From Bacteroidales bacterium 6E (GTDB lineage: Bacteria > Bacteroidota > Bacteroidia > Bacteroidales > Prolixibacteraceae), in NCBI GenBank assembly GCA_001270045.2, contig DF970673.1, positions 71,209 to 135,208 of the forward strand: 64,000 nt of DNA, in the 5' to 3' direction. A program made the translations under genes and the position numbers. Positions 1 to 9,143 of the stretch are shown piece after piece. Under the pieces are notes generated by a model that did not search any database, was not told where the DNA came from, and worked only from the letters and a program-made list of their open reading frames with translations. Each line of letters begins with the position of its first letter. Positions within the stretch are counted from its first letter, which is position 1.

Positions 1-2
1 TA

Positions 3-551
3 AAGGAGCGGTTTACCCTGATCGAGTCAAGCGGGGTATTGCTGGCCTTTGCCGGAGCTTTTATAATCAGTTACAGCGGGGGGAGTGATCTGTCGGCTAT
101 GTTTATTCCGGGAACGATGATTGTGGTGATCAATGCCATACTGGCGGCAACAACCTCGTTGGTAGTGAAGGTCAATGTCAAGAGACTCTCGCCCGAACTG
201 ATAACCCTGAACCACAATCTTTGGTTATTGGTATATTCAACAATACTGATGTTTGCGACCGCAAAATCGTTTGATGTGCCTTCAAGTTCTCTTGTGAACA
301 TGGCGATAGGATCCTTCCTCGGCCCATTCATGGGTATTCTGACGATTTATTACTCTTTCCAGTATATTGAAGCTTCCCGTTCCTCTATTGTGCAGAGTCT
401 GAAGGGTATCGTGGTGCTTATTGGTGCTTGGCTCTATTTTCAAACCCTGCCATTGCCACACCAGCTTTGGGGCGGATTGTTAACGGTGGCTGGTGTCCTG
501 GTCATGACCCTGGCACAGGCCAATATCCTGCGTTTAAAAAAGCGTTCCTGA
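3..551 (+). CDS. EamA/DMT-family transporter, C-terminal part (5' end cut by window)
   Basis: The open frame runs in from the window edge without a start, so only the last 182 residues are seen. They are very hydrophobic, with about five membrane helices, and end in a short basic tail (RLKKRS). The run of helices around GSFLGPFMGI and the AGVLVMTLAQ end resemble the second EamA repeat of drug/metabolite exporters. The substrate cannot be told. tyrS follows after 63 bases on the same strand but has its own promoter-like element, so the two need not be co-transcribed. The family call is by overall pattern only; another 10-TM permease is possible. Confidence 0.7.
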   Translation, partial: KERFTLIESSGVLLAFAGAFIISYSGGSDLSAMFIPGTMIVVINAILAATTSLVVKVNVKRLSPELITLNHNLWLLVYSTILMFATAKSFDVPSSSLVNMAIGSFLGPFMGILTIYYSFQYIEASRSSIVQSLKGIVVLIGAWLYFQTLPLPHQLWGGLLTVAGVLVMTLAQANILRLKKRS

Positions 552-590
552 AGGTTGTGTTAGGAAGACATCCCAACTCAAAAAGCTTTT

Positions 591-598
591 TATCTTTG
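591..598 (+). promoter_or_regulatory. Putative -7 element (TATCTTTG) for tyrS
   Basis: TATCTTTG matches the Bacteroidota -7 consensus TAnnTTTG and lies 16 bases before the tyrS start. No good TTTG -33 box is seen at the expected 19-21 nt distance, so this is a weak call. Confidence 0.4.
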
Positions 599-614
599 CA
601 CAAAATTTTAAGAG

Positions 615-1910
615 ATGAATTTTGTAAATGAACTGTCGTGGCGCGGAATGATCCACGATGTTATGCCAGGCACGGAAGAGCAGTTTGAAAAGGAGATGAC
701 TTCCGCTTATGTCGGAATTGATCCAACTGCCGATTCACTTCATATTGGTCATTTGGTAGGTGTCATGATGCTGAAGCATTTACAGCGGTCAGGCCATAAA
801 CCAATAGCCCTTGTTGGGGGAGCAACAGGCATGATCGGTGATCCGAGCATGAAATCACAGGAGCGTAACCTCCTCGATGAATTTACTCTGAGACACAACC
901 AGGATTGTTTGAAACGGCAGCTTGCCAAATTTCTGGATTTTGACTCGAATGAGCCCAATGCTGCGGTTATGGTTAACAACTATGACTGGATGAAGAATTT
1001 TACATTTCTTGATTTCATTCGCGATATCGGGAAGCACATTACCGTTAATTATATGATGTCAAAGGATTCCGTGAAAAAGAGAATCTCTTCAGAGTCTTCT
1101 TCTTCTGGTATGTCATTCACGGAGTTTACTTATCAGTTGGTTCAGGGATACGACTTTTTGTACTTGTACCAGAATTATAACTGCAAGTTGCAGATGGGAG
1201 GTTCCGATCAATGGGGTAACATAACCACCGGGACTGAACTTATCCGCCGAATTGCCGGAGGCACCGCATTTGCCATGACTTGTCCCCTCATAACCAAGGC
1301 AGATGGCGGAAAATTCGGCAAGACTGAGTCTGGCAATGTATGGCTCGATCCCGAGAAAACTTCTCCCTACGAGTTTTACCAGTTTTGGTTAAACACTTCT
1401 GATGAGGATGCCGAAAAATACATCAAGATATTTACGCTCCTTGGTCAGGAAGAGATAAATGAACTGGTTACAATGCACCGTGATGCGCCTCATCAACGTG
1501 CATTGCAAAAGAGACTGGCGGAAGAAGTGACCGTAATGGTTCATTCACGCGACGATTATGACATGGCTGTGGAAGCATCACAGATACTGTTTGGACAGGG
1601 AACGGCTGACCAGTTGAAAAAATTAAACGAAAAAACACTGCTGTCGGTATTCGACGGTGTTCCCCGGTTTGAAGTAGACATGTCTGAATTGGTAAGTGGC
1701 ATTAATGTGGTCGACCTCCTGACCGAAAAGGCAGCCGTCTTTCCCTCAAAAGGAGAGATTCGCCGGACGATTCAATCCAATGGGTTAAGCATCAACAAGG
1801 AAAGAGTTATATCAGCCGATTTTGTCATTGATCAGTCTGCCTTACTCGGAGACAGATATATTCTTGCCCAAAAAGGTAAAAAGAATTATTACCTGATCAT
1901 AGTCCGGTAA
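615..1910 (+). CDS. tyrS: Tyrosyl-tRNA synthetase
   Basis: Charges tRNA-Tyr with tyrosine in the cytoplasm. At 431 residues it has full family length. The class I signature appears as LHIGHL near residue 46, and the KMSKS-equivalent loop as KFGKTESG near residue 235, the form used by bacterial TyrRS. The tyrosine pocket segment YQLVQGYDF and the [10 protein letters not shown] motif are intact. The C-terminal ~75 residues (from [14 protein letters not shown]) form the S4-like RNA-binding domain. The ATG start lies just behind the TATCTTTG promoter-like element. Nothing unusual is seen. Confidence 0.97.
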   Translation: MNFVNELSWRGMIHDVMPGTEEQFEKEMTSAYVGIDPTADSLHIGHLVGVMMLKHLQRSGHKPIALVGGATGMIGDPSMKSQERNLLDEFTLRHNQDCLKRQLAKFLDFDSNEPNAAVMVNNYDWMKNFTFLDFIRDIGKHITVNYMMSKDSVKKRISSESSSSGMSFTEFTYQLVQGYDFLYLYQNYNCKLQMGGSDQWGNITTGTELIRRIAGGTAFAMTCPLITKADGGKFGKTESGNVWLDPEKTSPYEFYQFWLNTSDEDAEKYIKIFTLLGQEEINELVTMHRDAPHQRALQKRLAEEVTVMVHSRDDYDMAVEASQILFGQGTADQLKKLNEKTLLSVFDGVPRFEVDMSELVSGINVVDLLTEKAAVFPSKGEIRRTIQSNGLSINKERVISADFVIDQSALLGDRYILAQKGKKNYYLIIVR

Positions 1911-1982
1911 TTTACTGACCTTTAAAATAAACCCGGGCATTTGTCGTTAAACCAAATATTCGGAATTAACCAGATCAAATTT

Positions 1983-2945
1983 ATGAACGACTTCTTTGAT
2001 AACCAACGAATTCTCGACATTGTCTGGAATCGCCGTCTTCATTTCGTAATTATCGGACTTTGTGCCATTATCGTGGCAGCGGTATTTTCTTCGCCTGTAT
2101 TTATCACCCCTAAGTATAAATCCACTGCGAGACTTTACCCCGTCAACCTGAGTGTACTCAGTGAGGAGTCGGAATCGGAGCAGATGCTGGAGATCTTGAA
2201 TTCAAATGATATCAAACTGAAAATGTTTGATACTTTCAATCTGTATGATGTATACAAGGTAAGGAGAGATGATCCATTGTATCTGACCTATATGCTGGCT
2301 ATTTATAATGATCATTTCTCGGTGCGGAAAACTGAATTTGAGACGGTTCAGATTGAAGTCCTTGATGAGAACCCGGTAAGGGCATATGAAATGTGTGATT
2401 CGCTGATCGATTTTTACAATCTCAAGGTTAGGGAAATGCACTCTGCCAAAAACTGGGAAATGGTAAAGATTGCTTCTGATAATTTGATGAAAAGGGGTAA
2501 AGAAAGAGACTCCCTGGCTGATTTATTAAGCGAAATACGCCGGAATTACCAGATCCTGGATATGCAAAGCCAGGTTCCGGAAGTGACCAGAGGTTACATG
2601 AAAGCGCTTGCCGAAACTGGAGAAAATTCTGCCGGAACACGCGAAATTAAGAGGCTATATGACAATATGTTGGAAAAGGGTACTGAAGCCTTGGTTATGG
2701 AAAGGCATTTCGCCTACCTGAATAATACTATCGATTCTCTTACTGAGCTTTACCATGTTAACTATTCAGAGGCAAACAAGAGTATCACTTACGCGCATGT
2801 GGTGGAAAGACCATTGGTACCTGATAAAAAGGCTTATCCGGTCAGATGGCTGATCGTTGCCTTTACACTGATGTCTTCCCTGTTTTTTGCTCTGCTTGTT
2901 TTTATGGCGTTGGATTACAGGAAAAGAGAGAAGAGGGGTGTTTAA
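1983..2945 (+). CDS. Wzz/GNVR-like polysaccharide chain-length determinant protein
   Basis: A 320-residue inner-membrane protein with the polysaccharide co-polymerase layout: a membrane helix near residues 20-43, a long periplasmic part rich in charged helix, and a second helix near 285-310 ending in a basic tail (DYRKREKRGV). Such proteins set the length of O-antigen or exopolysaccharide chains. I chose the ATG at 1983 (MNDFFDNQRI); the frame opens at a TTG at 1941, but those 14 codons add nothing family-like. The next gene overlaps its last 8 bases and looks like the matching polymerase/ligase, which supports the role. It lacks the tyrosine-kinase domain of Wzc. Confidence 0.75.
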   Translation: MNDFFDNQRILDIVWNRRLHFVIIGLCAIIVAAVFSSPVFITPKYKSTARLYPVNLSVLSEESESEQMLEILNSNDIKLKMFDTFNLYDVYKVRRDDPLYLTYMLAIYNDHFSVRKTEFETVQIEVLDENPVRAYEMCDSLIDFYNLKVREMHSAKNWEMVKIASDNLMKRGKERDSLADLLSEIRRNYQILDMQSQVPEVTRGYMKALAETGENSAGTREIKRLYDNMLEKGTEALVMERHFAYLNNTIDSLTELYHVNYSEANKSITYAHVVERPLVPDKKAYPVRWLIVAFTLMSSLFFALLVFMALDYRKREKRGV

Positions 2946-4380
2946 GGATTCTCGCATACAACTGATTGCTTTCTATGCGATTTCACTTCTGTTTATATTC
3001 CTGAACATCTGGTTTGTTTTCGCAAAGAACTCTATGGTGATTAATCTGTTGCCATTCGCATTGTTCTTTGTTTTGCTCGCGATTTTTTCCCTCGACCGTG
3101 TTCTGATGATCGTGGTTTTTTTCACGCCGCTTTCATTGCCTTTGAAAGAACTGGCAGGTGGGTTATCTTTCGATATGTTTCTGCCTACTGAACCTTTGCT
3201 GTTTGGCGTCCTTTTGATATTTCTTCTTAGGGTATCGGCCGACCGCGGTTTTGATAGAAGGATTCTCTCACACCCGGTTTCCATTGCCATCTGGATTTAT
3301 TTGCTTTGGTTATTTGTGACTACCCTGACCAGCACGATGTTTTTGGTATCTTTTAAGTTTCTGCTTGTCAGGATTTGGTTCATTGTGGGTTTCTATCTGC
3401 TCGCCATGAAACTTTTTGATAGTAATCGGAAATTTGACCAGTTTGTATGGGTGTATGTTACCGCACTTCTGCTTGTCATTGCTTATACCATATTCCGTCA
3501 TGCCGGATTTGGTCTGCTGAACAAGCAGGCTGCCCATTGGGTAATGACGCCCTTTTTTAATGACCATACTTCATATGGCGCGGTGCTCGCCATGTTCATT
3601 CCAATTATGGCCTTTTTTTCGGTCCGTAAGGACTTCTCTCCATCTGTCAAATGGTTGGCCAGGGGAGTATTGGGGGTTCTTTTTATTGCCTTTATTTTGT
3701 CCTATACGAGGGCAGCATGGTTAAGCCTGATTTTTGCCATTGGAATATGGGTGCTGATATTGCTCAAAATCCGCTTTCGGACCATGGTCATTACTGCCGT
3801 TAGCTTAATCTCCGTGGTTTTGCTTTTCCAAAACCAGTTGGTCCAGTATCTTGAGCGTAATGAAGATGAATCTTCTTCCAACCTGCTTGAACATTTCAGC
3901 TCCATGTCAAATATAACCTCCGATGCTTCGAACCTTGAGCGTCTCAACCGATGGGGATGTGCCATCCGAATGTTTGAAGAACGGCCTGTATTTGGATTCG
4001 GACCGGGGACTTATATGTTTAAATATGCACCTTTCCAATTATCCCGGGACAAGACCATCATCAGCACCAACATGGGGGATGCCGGAAATGCCCATAGTGA
4101 ATACCTTGGACCTTTGTCTGAAAGTGGTCTGGCAGGGATGCTAACATTTCTTCTGGTAGTCATCATGGTTGTTTATACTTCTGTTAAAACATACAGCCGT
4201 CTCAAGGATCCAAGGTTGAAGGGAATTCTGGTTTCGACTTTTCTGGGACTTGTCACTTACTATGCCCATGGGTTTATGAACAATTTTCTGGATACCGATA
4301 AGGCAGCCGTTCCTTTCTGGGCATTTACGGCTATGATTGTCTGGATTGACCTAAATAGCCGGTCAGCGAAAGTGGATTGA
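2938..4380 (+). CDS. O-antigen ligase/polymerase-like membrane protein (Wzy_C family)
   Basis: About 480 residues with ten or more membrane helices and one large periplasmic loop between roughly residues 300 and 390. The loop contains the ERLNRWGCAIRMFEERPVFGFGPGT segment, typical of the O-antigen ligase/Wzy_C family (R...W..A..M....P..G.G.G), followed by AHSEYL with the conserved histidine. Predicted to join or polymerise undecaprenyl-linked glycan at the periplasmic face. I place the start at GTG 2938, which overlaps the Wzz-like gene by 8 bases behind a purine-rich stretch, suggesting translational coupling. Ligase and polymerase activities cannot be told apart from sequence. Confidence 0.8.
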   Translation: MFKDSRIQLIAFYAISLLFIFLNIWFVFAKNSMVINLLPFALFFVLLAIFSLDRVLMIVVFFTPLSLPLKELAGGLSFDMFLPTEPLLFGVLLIFLLRVSADRGFDRRILSHPVSIAIWIYLLWLFVTTLTSTMFLVSFKFLLVRIWFIVGFYLLAMKLFDSNRKFDQFVWVYVTALLLVIAYTIFRHAGFGLLNKQAAHWVMTPFFNDHTSYGAVLAMFIPIMAFFSVRKDFSPSVKWLARGVLGVLFIAFILSYTRAAWLSLIFAIGIWVLILLKIRFRTMVITAVSLISVVLLFQNQLVQYLERNEDESSSNLLEHFSSMSNITSDASNLERLNRWGCAIRMFEERPVFGFGPGTYMFKYAPFQLSRDKTIISTNMGDAGNAHSEYLGPLSESGLAGMLTFLLVVIMVVYTSVKTYSRLKDPRLKGILVSTFLGLVTYYAHGFMNNFLDTDKAAVPFWAFTAMIVWIDLNSRSAKVD

Positions 4381-4493
4381 CCAGCCTGGCTTGATCTCGT
4401 ATGTATCATCAAGGATTCAACAGACTTTCATCCCATTTGGAGAAATTGTAATGAATCCTTTAGTTGGCATGAGAATACAGATGAGGCTTCATA

Positions 4494-4528
4494 AAACAAA
4501 AAATCCGGAGAAATTGCTTTGCCCGGAT
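4494..4528 (-). terminator. Rho-independent terminator of efp
   Basis: Read on the minus strand, ATCCGG and CCGGAT pair around a 14-nt loop and are followed by a T-rich run (TTTTTTGTTTT), 22 bases after the efp stop codon. The stem is short (6 bp). Confidence 0.55.
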
Positions 4529-4549
4529 CCTTTATAAATTCAATGTATA

Positions 4550-5119
4550 TTATTGCTTCACCCTTTCGCTGTAAGACCTGTCGCGGGTATCCACTTTCAG
4601 GATCTCTCCCTCGTTGATAAACAGTGGAACCATAATTTCGGCACCGGTTTCCAGCGTTGCTGGTTTTAATGCTGTCGAACTGGCTGTATTTCCTTTTTCG
4701 CCAGGGACAGTATAGGTTACCGCGAGCTCAACAAACGGAGGTAATTCCGCTGTCAATGGGGTTTCAGTGTCGGCATGGATCTGCACTTCAATAACCTGAC
4801 CCTCTTTCATGAGATCATTGTTTTCAATCAATTCGGGATTCAGGGAAATCTGCTCAAATGTTTCCAACTGCATGAAATGACATCCCATATCATCCTTAAA
4901 CAGATATTGGTAAGGTCTTCTTTCAATGCGAACGGTTTCTATTTTAACGCCAGAGTTAAACGTGTTTTCCAAAACCCTGCCAGTCTTGAGGTTTTTCAGT
5001 TTGGTCCTAACAAAGGCCGGACCCTTTCCCGGTTTCACATGCAGGAACTGTACAACGGTCCAAAGCTGGTCATTCCACTCTATGCACAGTCCGTTCCTTA
5101 AATCTGCTGTTGTAGCCAT
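4550..5119 (-). CDS. efp: Elongation factor P
   Basis: Binds the ribosome between P and E sites and relieves stalling at proline runs. The protein has 189 residues, the normal length, with the KOW-like N-terminal domain and two OB domains. The loop tip [10 protein letters not shown] places Lys32 at the residue that other EF-Ps modify. The closing motif (VDTRDRSY) is the usual EF-P end. I start at [10 protein letters not shown]; the frame can be read 10 codons further upstream, but that stretch overlaps the promoter and is not family-like. A promoter with both boxes lies upstream and a terminator downstream, so it is probably monocistronic. Confidence 0.96.
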   Translation of the reverse strand: MATTADLRNGLCIEWNDQLWTVVQFLHVKPGKGPAFVRTKLKNLKTGRVLENTFNSGVKIETVRIERRPYQYLFKDDMGCHFMQLETFEQISLNPELIENNDLMKEGQVIEVQIHADTETPLTAELPPFVELAVTYTVPGEKGNTASSTALKPATLETGAEIMVPLFINEGEILKVDTRDRSYSERVKQ

Positions 5120-5146
5120 ACAATTTGTTTTAATATTTTTCCGGCG

Positions 5147-5179
5147 CAAAAATATACAAATCTGTTAAAAATCAGCAAA
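5147..5179 (-). promoter_or_regulatory. Bacteroidota-type promoter of efp
   Basis: On the minus strand TTTG (5176-5179), a 21-nt spacer, then TATTTTTG (5147-5154) fit the -33/-7 consensus TTTG-N19-21-TAnnTTTG. The predicted transcript would start about 20 bases before the efp ATG. Confidence 0.65.
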
Positions 5180-5194
5180 TTTCTGTGTCACTGT

Positions 5195-5920
5195 TTATTC
5201 CGAATACAAATATTCCAGCGTGGTGGTCAGTTTCGTGCGTGTATCGGTGCGAGTTTCCCTAATAGGATATCCTTCAGAATCGTACTCATATTGGTGCTCA
5301 TAATTTGGGGGGAAACTACTCATTAGCGAGTTGGAATAATATGACTTAACAGGATTGTTCTTTTGTATTATATCTAATGGCAAATGAACCAAGTCTTTCA
5401 TCGGCTTCCTTTTGCCGTCATAGTTAAAAGTACGGTCGGTTATCTGACACTTCCTGCGGATTGTGTTACCATGGGAATCATACATGAAATCAATTTTATT
5501 GACCAGATTTCCATCTAAAAAGACTCTTCCCATAGTAATTCGTCCTTTTGACCATGTATAGTGTGTTGTTTCACTTCTTGGAGAACCGGGTGATGAGGTA
5601 ATCATTGTGGTTAATCTTCCTGTTTCGTCATAGATCAGGGTGTCTTTTTGATAAGGCATTTCCCTTGTTATAAGTCTATCTCTTTCATCATACGAAAACA
5701 AAAATAGGCTGGAGTCCTGACCTGAATAATATACTACAGATCTTATTAAGTTGTCCTTGTCATTATAGGTGAATTTTTGCCATGTCTGGCCGTCCTTCCA
5801 AATCTCCAAAAGCTTGCGCTGTCCGGTATTTGGAAATAAATCTTCGGGATTGTCAACTACATCGCAGCTACATAATAGGAATATTGCAAGGGAAAGATAG
5901 GTAATGGTCGACTTTGTCAT
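5195..5920 (-). CDS. Lipoprotein with YD/RHS-like repeats
   Basis: 241 residues. The N-terminus (MTKSTITYLSLAIFLLCSC) is a lipoprotein signal with lipobox LCSC, Cys19. The rest shows repeated short strands of the type F(T/S)Y(N/D)-(K/E)-x-(D/R)-x-L-I followed by an arginine- or threonine-rich strand, as in YD repeats (FTYNDKDNLI, FSYDERDRLI, IYDETGRLTT, FMYDSHGNTI, YEYDSEGYPI). It lacks the core and toxin modules of large RHS proteins, so it is probably a small surface lipoprotein of beta-sheet type. Function unknown. It sits between efp and the DUF3108 gene on the same strand but is not tightly linked to either. Confidence 0.75.
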   Translation of the reverse strand: MTKSTITYLSLAIFLLCSCDVVDNPEDLFPNTGQRKLLEIWKDGQTWQKFTYNDKDNLIRSVVYYSGQDSSLFLFSYDERDRLITREMPYQKDTLIYDETGRLTTMITSSPGSPRSETTHYTWSKGRITMGRVFLDGNLVNKIDFMYDSHGNTIRRKCQITDRTFNYDGKRKPMKDLVHLPLDIIQKNNPVKSYYSNSLMSSFPPNYEHQYEYDSEGYPIRETRTDTRTKLTTTLEYLYSE

Positions 5921-5971
5921 GGCTGGGTTTTATTTTATGTACATGACGAAAATAAGGCCTTGAGGGTTGCT

Positions 5972-6781
5972 TTACAAGGCTTTAATTTTTTTTCCGTTGA
6001 CCTTGTAACTGTCTAAAACGGCTCTGAGCGTTCCAACCTTCAGGTCAATATCCAACAAGATTGGCACCTTGTCCTTTTTTGATATATAAAAGCTCAGTCC
6101 ATCTGAACGTTTCAATACCTTCCCTTTTTCGATTTCAGGAGTTAACAGGTAGCATTCAACTTTCCCCACGCCAGTATCTATAGTTTGGACACCTGAATGC
6201 TTGATTTTGATCTGGCCAATATCATGCCCGTTTATTACCGGCATGACCACCAGTTTGCCTTCCTCAATGTTGTGGATGTAGTTGCGGTTGACAAAATAAA
6301 AGAAGACCGAAATGATGTCTGTCAGTTCGTGTGGGACCTTGATACCCCCTGTTCGTTTGCTGTAAATGGAATCGTTGTTTTGATAAAAATAGACTTCATT
6401 ATAATAGCGGTAGCTTCTTTCCCTGATATTGCGAATCGCTTTCAAGGGTAGATGTGTCTCTGCATCAACTATGCTTTCGTATATGTCGTGTACCTTAAAA
6501 ATGACATCGGTTACCCCTGTGGTCTTGCCCTCCATGTAATAGTGAATCGCTTTCTTTCCGTTATATACGGTATCCCTGACGATCATTTTGGCTTCACCGC
6601 CTTTCATCATTCCATATTTCAGGTTAAAAATGATTTCAGTGGTATTTCGCGCATGGGTGTTTGAGGTGGATATAAACAAAATTACAAGAAATAGAAGAGC
6701 TCTCCCCAAAATGAAATTCCCGGATTTTAAAGTTATAATCCCGATCTGTATTTCTGAATTTGTCTGTTGACTGATCTTCAT
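5972..6781 (-). CDS. DUF3108 domain protein, exported
   Basis: 269 residues. A hydrophobic stretch near residues 25-44 (LLFLVILFISTSNTHA) looks like a signal peptide, after an unusually long polar lead. The body matches the DUF3108 pattern: FNLKYGMMKGGEAKM, then RDTVYNGKKAIHY, an ETHLPL segment and a final beta-rich part with DGLSFYISKKDKVPILLD. Such proteins are periplasmic or outer-membrane-associated with no known activity. I chose MKISQQTN at 6781, which leaves a 4-base gap to the tsaB stop; the frame can be opened 12 codons upstream inside tsaB. It is probably co-transcribed with tsaB. Confidence 0.8.
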   Translation of the reverse strand: MKISQQTNSEIQIGIITLKSGNFILGRALLFLVILFISTSNTHARNTTEIIFNLKYGMMKGGEAKMIVRDTVYNGKKAIHYYMEGKTTGVTDVIFKVHDIYESIVDAETHLPLKAIRNIRERSYRYYNEVYFYQNNDSIYSKRTGGIKVPHELTDIISVFFYFVNRNYIHNIEEGKLVVMPVINGHDIGQIKIKHSGVQTIDTGVGKVECYLLTPEIEKGKVLKRSDGLSFYISKKDKVPILLDIDLKVGTLRAVLDSYKVNGKKIKAL

Positions 6782-6785
6782 GGCT

Positions 6786-7493
6786 TTAGAAAATTTTGTT
6801 TTTGGGGATAGTGGCAATGAAATCCTTCAGGTAAAAGGGCTCAAAATAGGCTACATCCTCAAATATTTTTTCCTGATATCGCTGATAAGCCAGTTGTGAC
6901 ATAAACCGTGCCGAAACCTCTACTTCTTTTATGAATTGAATCCCCGGGCTGGTCAGTGTGGACATACATTTTTCGGCCCCATTGCCAAAAATCAATATTT
7001 CGTGCTCTTTGATCAAATCCTCAAACGAATCTCCATCAATGATTTTAGCCTCAATATTTGACATTTTCTCTCCCTTGTGATTATATATGGCAGTATAAAC
7101 CTCCATTCTTCTTGCATCAAGCATGGGGCAAAGCAGGACTGGTTTTTCTGCTGGTAAATTATAATCACCCAGGGAATCTGCTAAATGCGATGCAAGGCAG
7201 TCAAGGGTGCTGATGGCTATCAGTGGCACCCCCAAGGCATAACAAATGCCTTTTGCCGCTGATACACCGATCCTGAGTCCCGTATAGGATCCTGGTCCAC
7301 GGCTGACGCATACCGCATCCAGTTTTGAGGAATCAATCCCTGCCATGTCCATTGCCTCATCAATGAATAAGGTCAGCTTTTCAGAATGGTTATATCCTCC
7401 TGAAGACTCCCGGAAGGAAATGATTTTCCCTTCCAAGCTGATGGCTGCTGAACATGACTCAGTAGCTGTTTCAATCAATAAGATGAATGCCAT
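6786..7493 (-). CDS. tsaB: tRNA threonylcarbamoyladenosine biosynthesis protein TsaB
   Basis: Partner of TsaD and TsaE in forming t6A37 on ANN-decoding tRNAs. At 235 residues it has the usual length. The ASKHA-type N-terminal half is clear: ILLIETATESCSAA at the start, then the family signature SRGPGSYTGLRIGVSAAKG near residues 64-82. TsaB lacks the metal ligands of TsaD, as expected. A TAACTTTG promoter-like element lies about 30 bases upstream. Confidence 0.95.
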   Translation of the reverse strand: MAFILLIETATESCSAAISLEGKIISFRESSGGYNHSEKLTLFIDEAMDMAGIDSSKLDAVCVSRGPGSYTGLRIGVSAAKGICYALGVPLIAISTLDCLASHLADSLGDYNLPAEKPVLLCPMLDARRMEVYTAIYNHKGEKMSNIEAKIIDGDSFEDLIKEHEILIFGNGAEKCMSTLTSPGIQFIKEVEVSARFMSQLAYQRYQEKIFEDVAYFEPFYLKDFIATIPKNKIF

Positions 7494-7523
7494 ACTAAAT
7501 TATTATCAAATAAGTCTTTGGCG

Positions 7524-7531
7524 CAAAGTTA
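7524..7531 (-). promoter_or_regulatory. Putative -7 element (TAACTTTG) for tsaB
   Basis: The minus strand reads TAACTTTG, a match to TAnnTTTG, 30 bases before the tsaB ATG. No clear -33 box is present. Confidence 0.4.
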
Positions 7532-7696
7532 CTATTTTGCCGACAATGGTTTTTCGTGTTTTGCACAAAGGGATCATTTGGGTGAACCATTCTTTGCCAG
7601 ATTCGTTAAAATTTCTGACAGGTATTAAAATGGGTTCTCATTTTAATCTGAATAAGGCAGAATTTGTATATATTGTAATTTAATTTACATCAGAAA

Positions 7697-8287
7697 ATGT
7701 ATTACGATCCGGAAATATTCAAGATTCAGAGCAACAATATTGTTCCAAAAAAGGGAAGGATACTGATTGCCGAACCTTTTCTTCCGGGAAGCTATTTCAA
7801 TCGGGCTGTAATCCTTTTGGTTGCTCACAGCAATAAGGGAACGGTTGGCTTTATCATCAACAAGCAGACAGAGCTTCAGGTTCAGAATTATATCGATGAC
7901 TTTCCTGATTTTAACTCCCAAGTCTATATGGGTGGTCCTGTCTCAACCGATTCCATTTATTTTATCCATACGAGAGGTGATCTCATTCCCGGAAGTATTC
8001 AGGTCCTGGATAATTTGTTTTGGGGAGGTGATTTTGAGGAGTTGAAAAAGATGATTGGCTTGGGGATGATCCAGTCGGATGAAGTCCGCTTTTTTCTGGG
8101 ATATTCCGGTTGGGATGCCGGCCAGCTCGACATGGAGATTAAAGAGAATTCATGGTTGGTCAGTAATGTTAACGGTACCGCCGTCATGAGACATCTGAAT
8201 ATGTCCTCCTGGGTCGATTTTGTAAAACAGGTGGGAAAACCTTATAATCTGTGGGTGAATTATCCTGAAAATCCTTCACTGAATTGA
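7697..8287 (+). CDS. YqgE/AlgH family protein (DUF179)
   Basis: 196 residues. Family marks are the early GRILIAEPFLPGSYFNRAVILL, then GTVGFIINK, YMGGPVSTDSIYFIH and FFLGYSGWDAGQLDMEI, in the order usual for this family. The biochemical role is not established; in Pseudomonas the homologue AlgH was first linked to alginate regulation. It lies alone on the plus strand between two minus-strand units and ends 3 bases from the oppositely oriented aminotransferase-like gene. Confidence 0.93.
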   Translation: MYYDPEIFKIQSNNIVPKKGRILIAEPFLPGSYFNRAVILLVAHSNKGTVGFIINKQTELQVQNYIDDFPDFNSQVYMGGPVSTDSIYFIHTRGDLIPGSIQVLDNLFWGGDFEELKKMIGLGMIQSDEVRFFLGYSGWDAGQLDMEIKENSWLVSNVNGTAVMRHLNMSSWVDFVKQVGKPYNLWVNYPENPSLN

Positions 8288-8290
8288 TTT

Positions 8291-9133
8291 TCAGCCATCG
8301 GTACCTTGCCTTCTGGAAATCCAAAGTAACTGGTCGGTAACCTCACGAATGCTTTCAGACTTTCGCTTCACAAAACGTTTGATACCCACACCCAGTATCC
8401 ATTTGAATCCGGTTTTTTCCGATACAGTGAAAACTTCATCCATTTTTGATAAGGTGCCTGGTTCAATATCGTCTCGTTCCACCACTTTGAGTTTAAGGAT
8501 CTCACACGCCCTGATTACCAGTTGCCTGAAGTTATCGTTGTTACATCCGCTGTTTAAGGATGGAGTATAGACTGTCTCATTTTCAATGGTGAAGAGGTTA
8601 CCTCCCGTAGTAGCCACAATGGCTCCCGCATCGTTACAGAAAATTGAATCACCATACCTGCTGCCGGCGAGCTTGAGCATTTCCCATGTAATTATGGCCT
8701 CTGATTTTATGAGTGAGGTTTCCGGTTTTCTTCCAACCCTGATTTTTTCTTCTGAAATCCTGGCAAGGATTCCATTTTCATAAAAAGGGATCATGCGTTC
8801 GTGGTACTTCTCTATCCTGACAATGTATTTCCAGTCAAGGAATCCTTCAAAAACGGTGAGATTGACCCATCCTCCCATATAGGCTTTGTTCTTGTTGATA
8901 AGCCGTAGGATCATTCGCAGCATTTCAGACTTGGTTATTTCTGAGATCCTGTATTCGCGGTCGTGCTCTTCAAAGTACCGGTTTATCAAGTCAATAAACT
9001 TTGAAAAAAACGGGATTTCCCCATGGGCAAACCACATTTTTACTGTCCAATGGCTAGGATACATCAGCCATTCTTCCCGCGGATTGAAATCCTCATGGCT
9101 GGTAATTTTTCCCTTTTGAAGGTAAAATTCCAT
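8291..9133 (-). CDS. Aminotransferase class IV-like protein, divergent
   Basis: 280 residues with the two-domain layout of fold-type IV PLP enzymes (branched-chain aminotransferase, D-amino-acid aminotransferase, aminodeoxychorismate lyase). The segment ETSLIKSEAII is the best candidate for the catalytic-lysine strand, followed by the expected AG...SIFCNDAGAIVATTGGN. The usual glutamate in the TEGS/ESSTxN region is not there (VATTGGN), and the GxxPGxTR phosphate-cup motif is replaced by SGCNNDNFRQ. So the fold is likely right, but the activity may be altered or lost. It is first after a convergent gap with yqgE and precedes no obvious pathway partner. Confidence 0.65.
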   Translation of the reverse strand: MEFYLQKGKITSHEDFNPREEWLMYPSHWTVKMWFAHGEIPFFSKFIDLINRYFEEHDREYRISEITKSEMLRMILRLINKNKAYMGGWVNLTVFEGFLDWKYIVRIEKYHERMIPFYENGILARISEEKIRVGRKPETSLIKSEAIITWEMLKLAGSRYGDSIFCNDAGAIVATTGGNLFTIENETVYTPSLNSGCNNDNFRQLVIRACEILKLKVVERDDIEPGTLSKMDEVFTVSEKTGFKWILGVGIKRFVKRKSESIREVTDQLLWISRRQGTDG

Positions 9134-9143
9134 TCACTTTGGA

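Noticed and set aside
1941..1982. TTG-initiated extension of the Wzz-like protein
   Set aside because: The 14 extra residues precede the family N-terminus, and the ATG at 1983 is the natural start.
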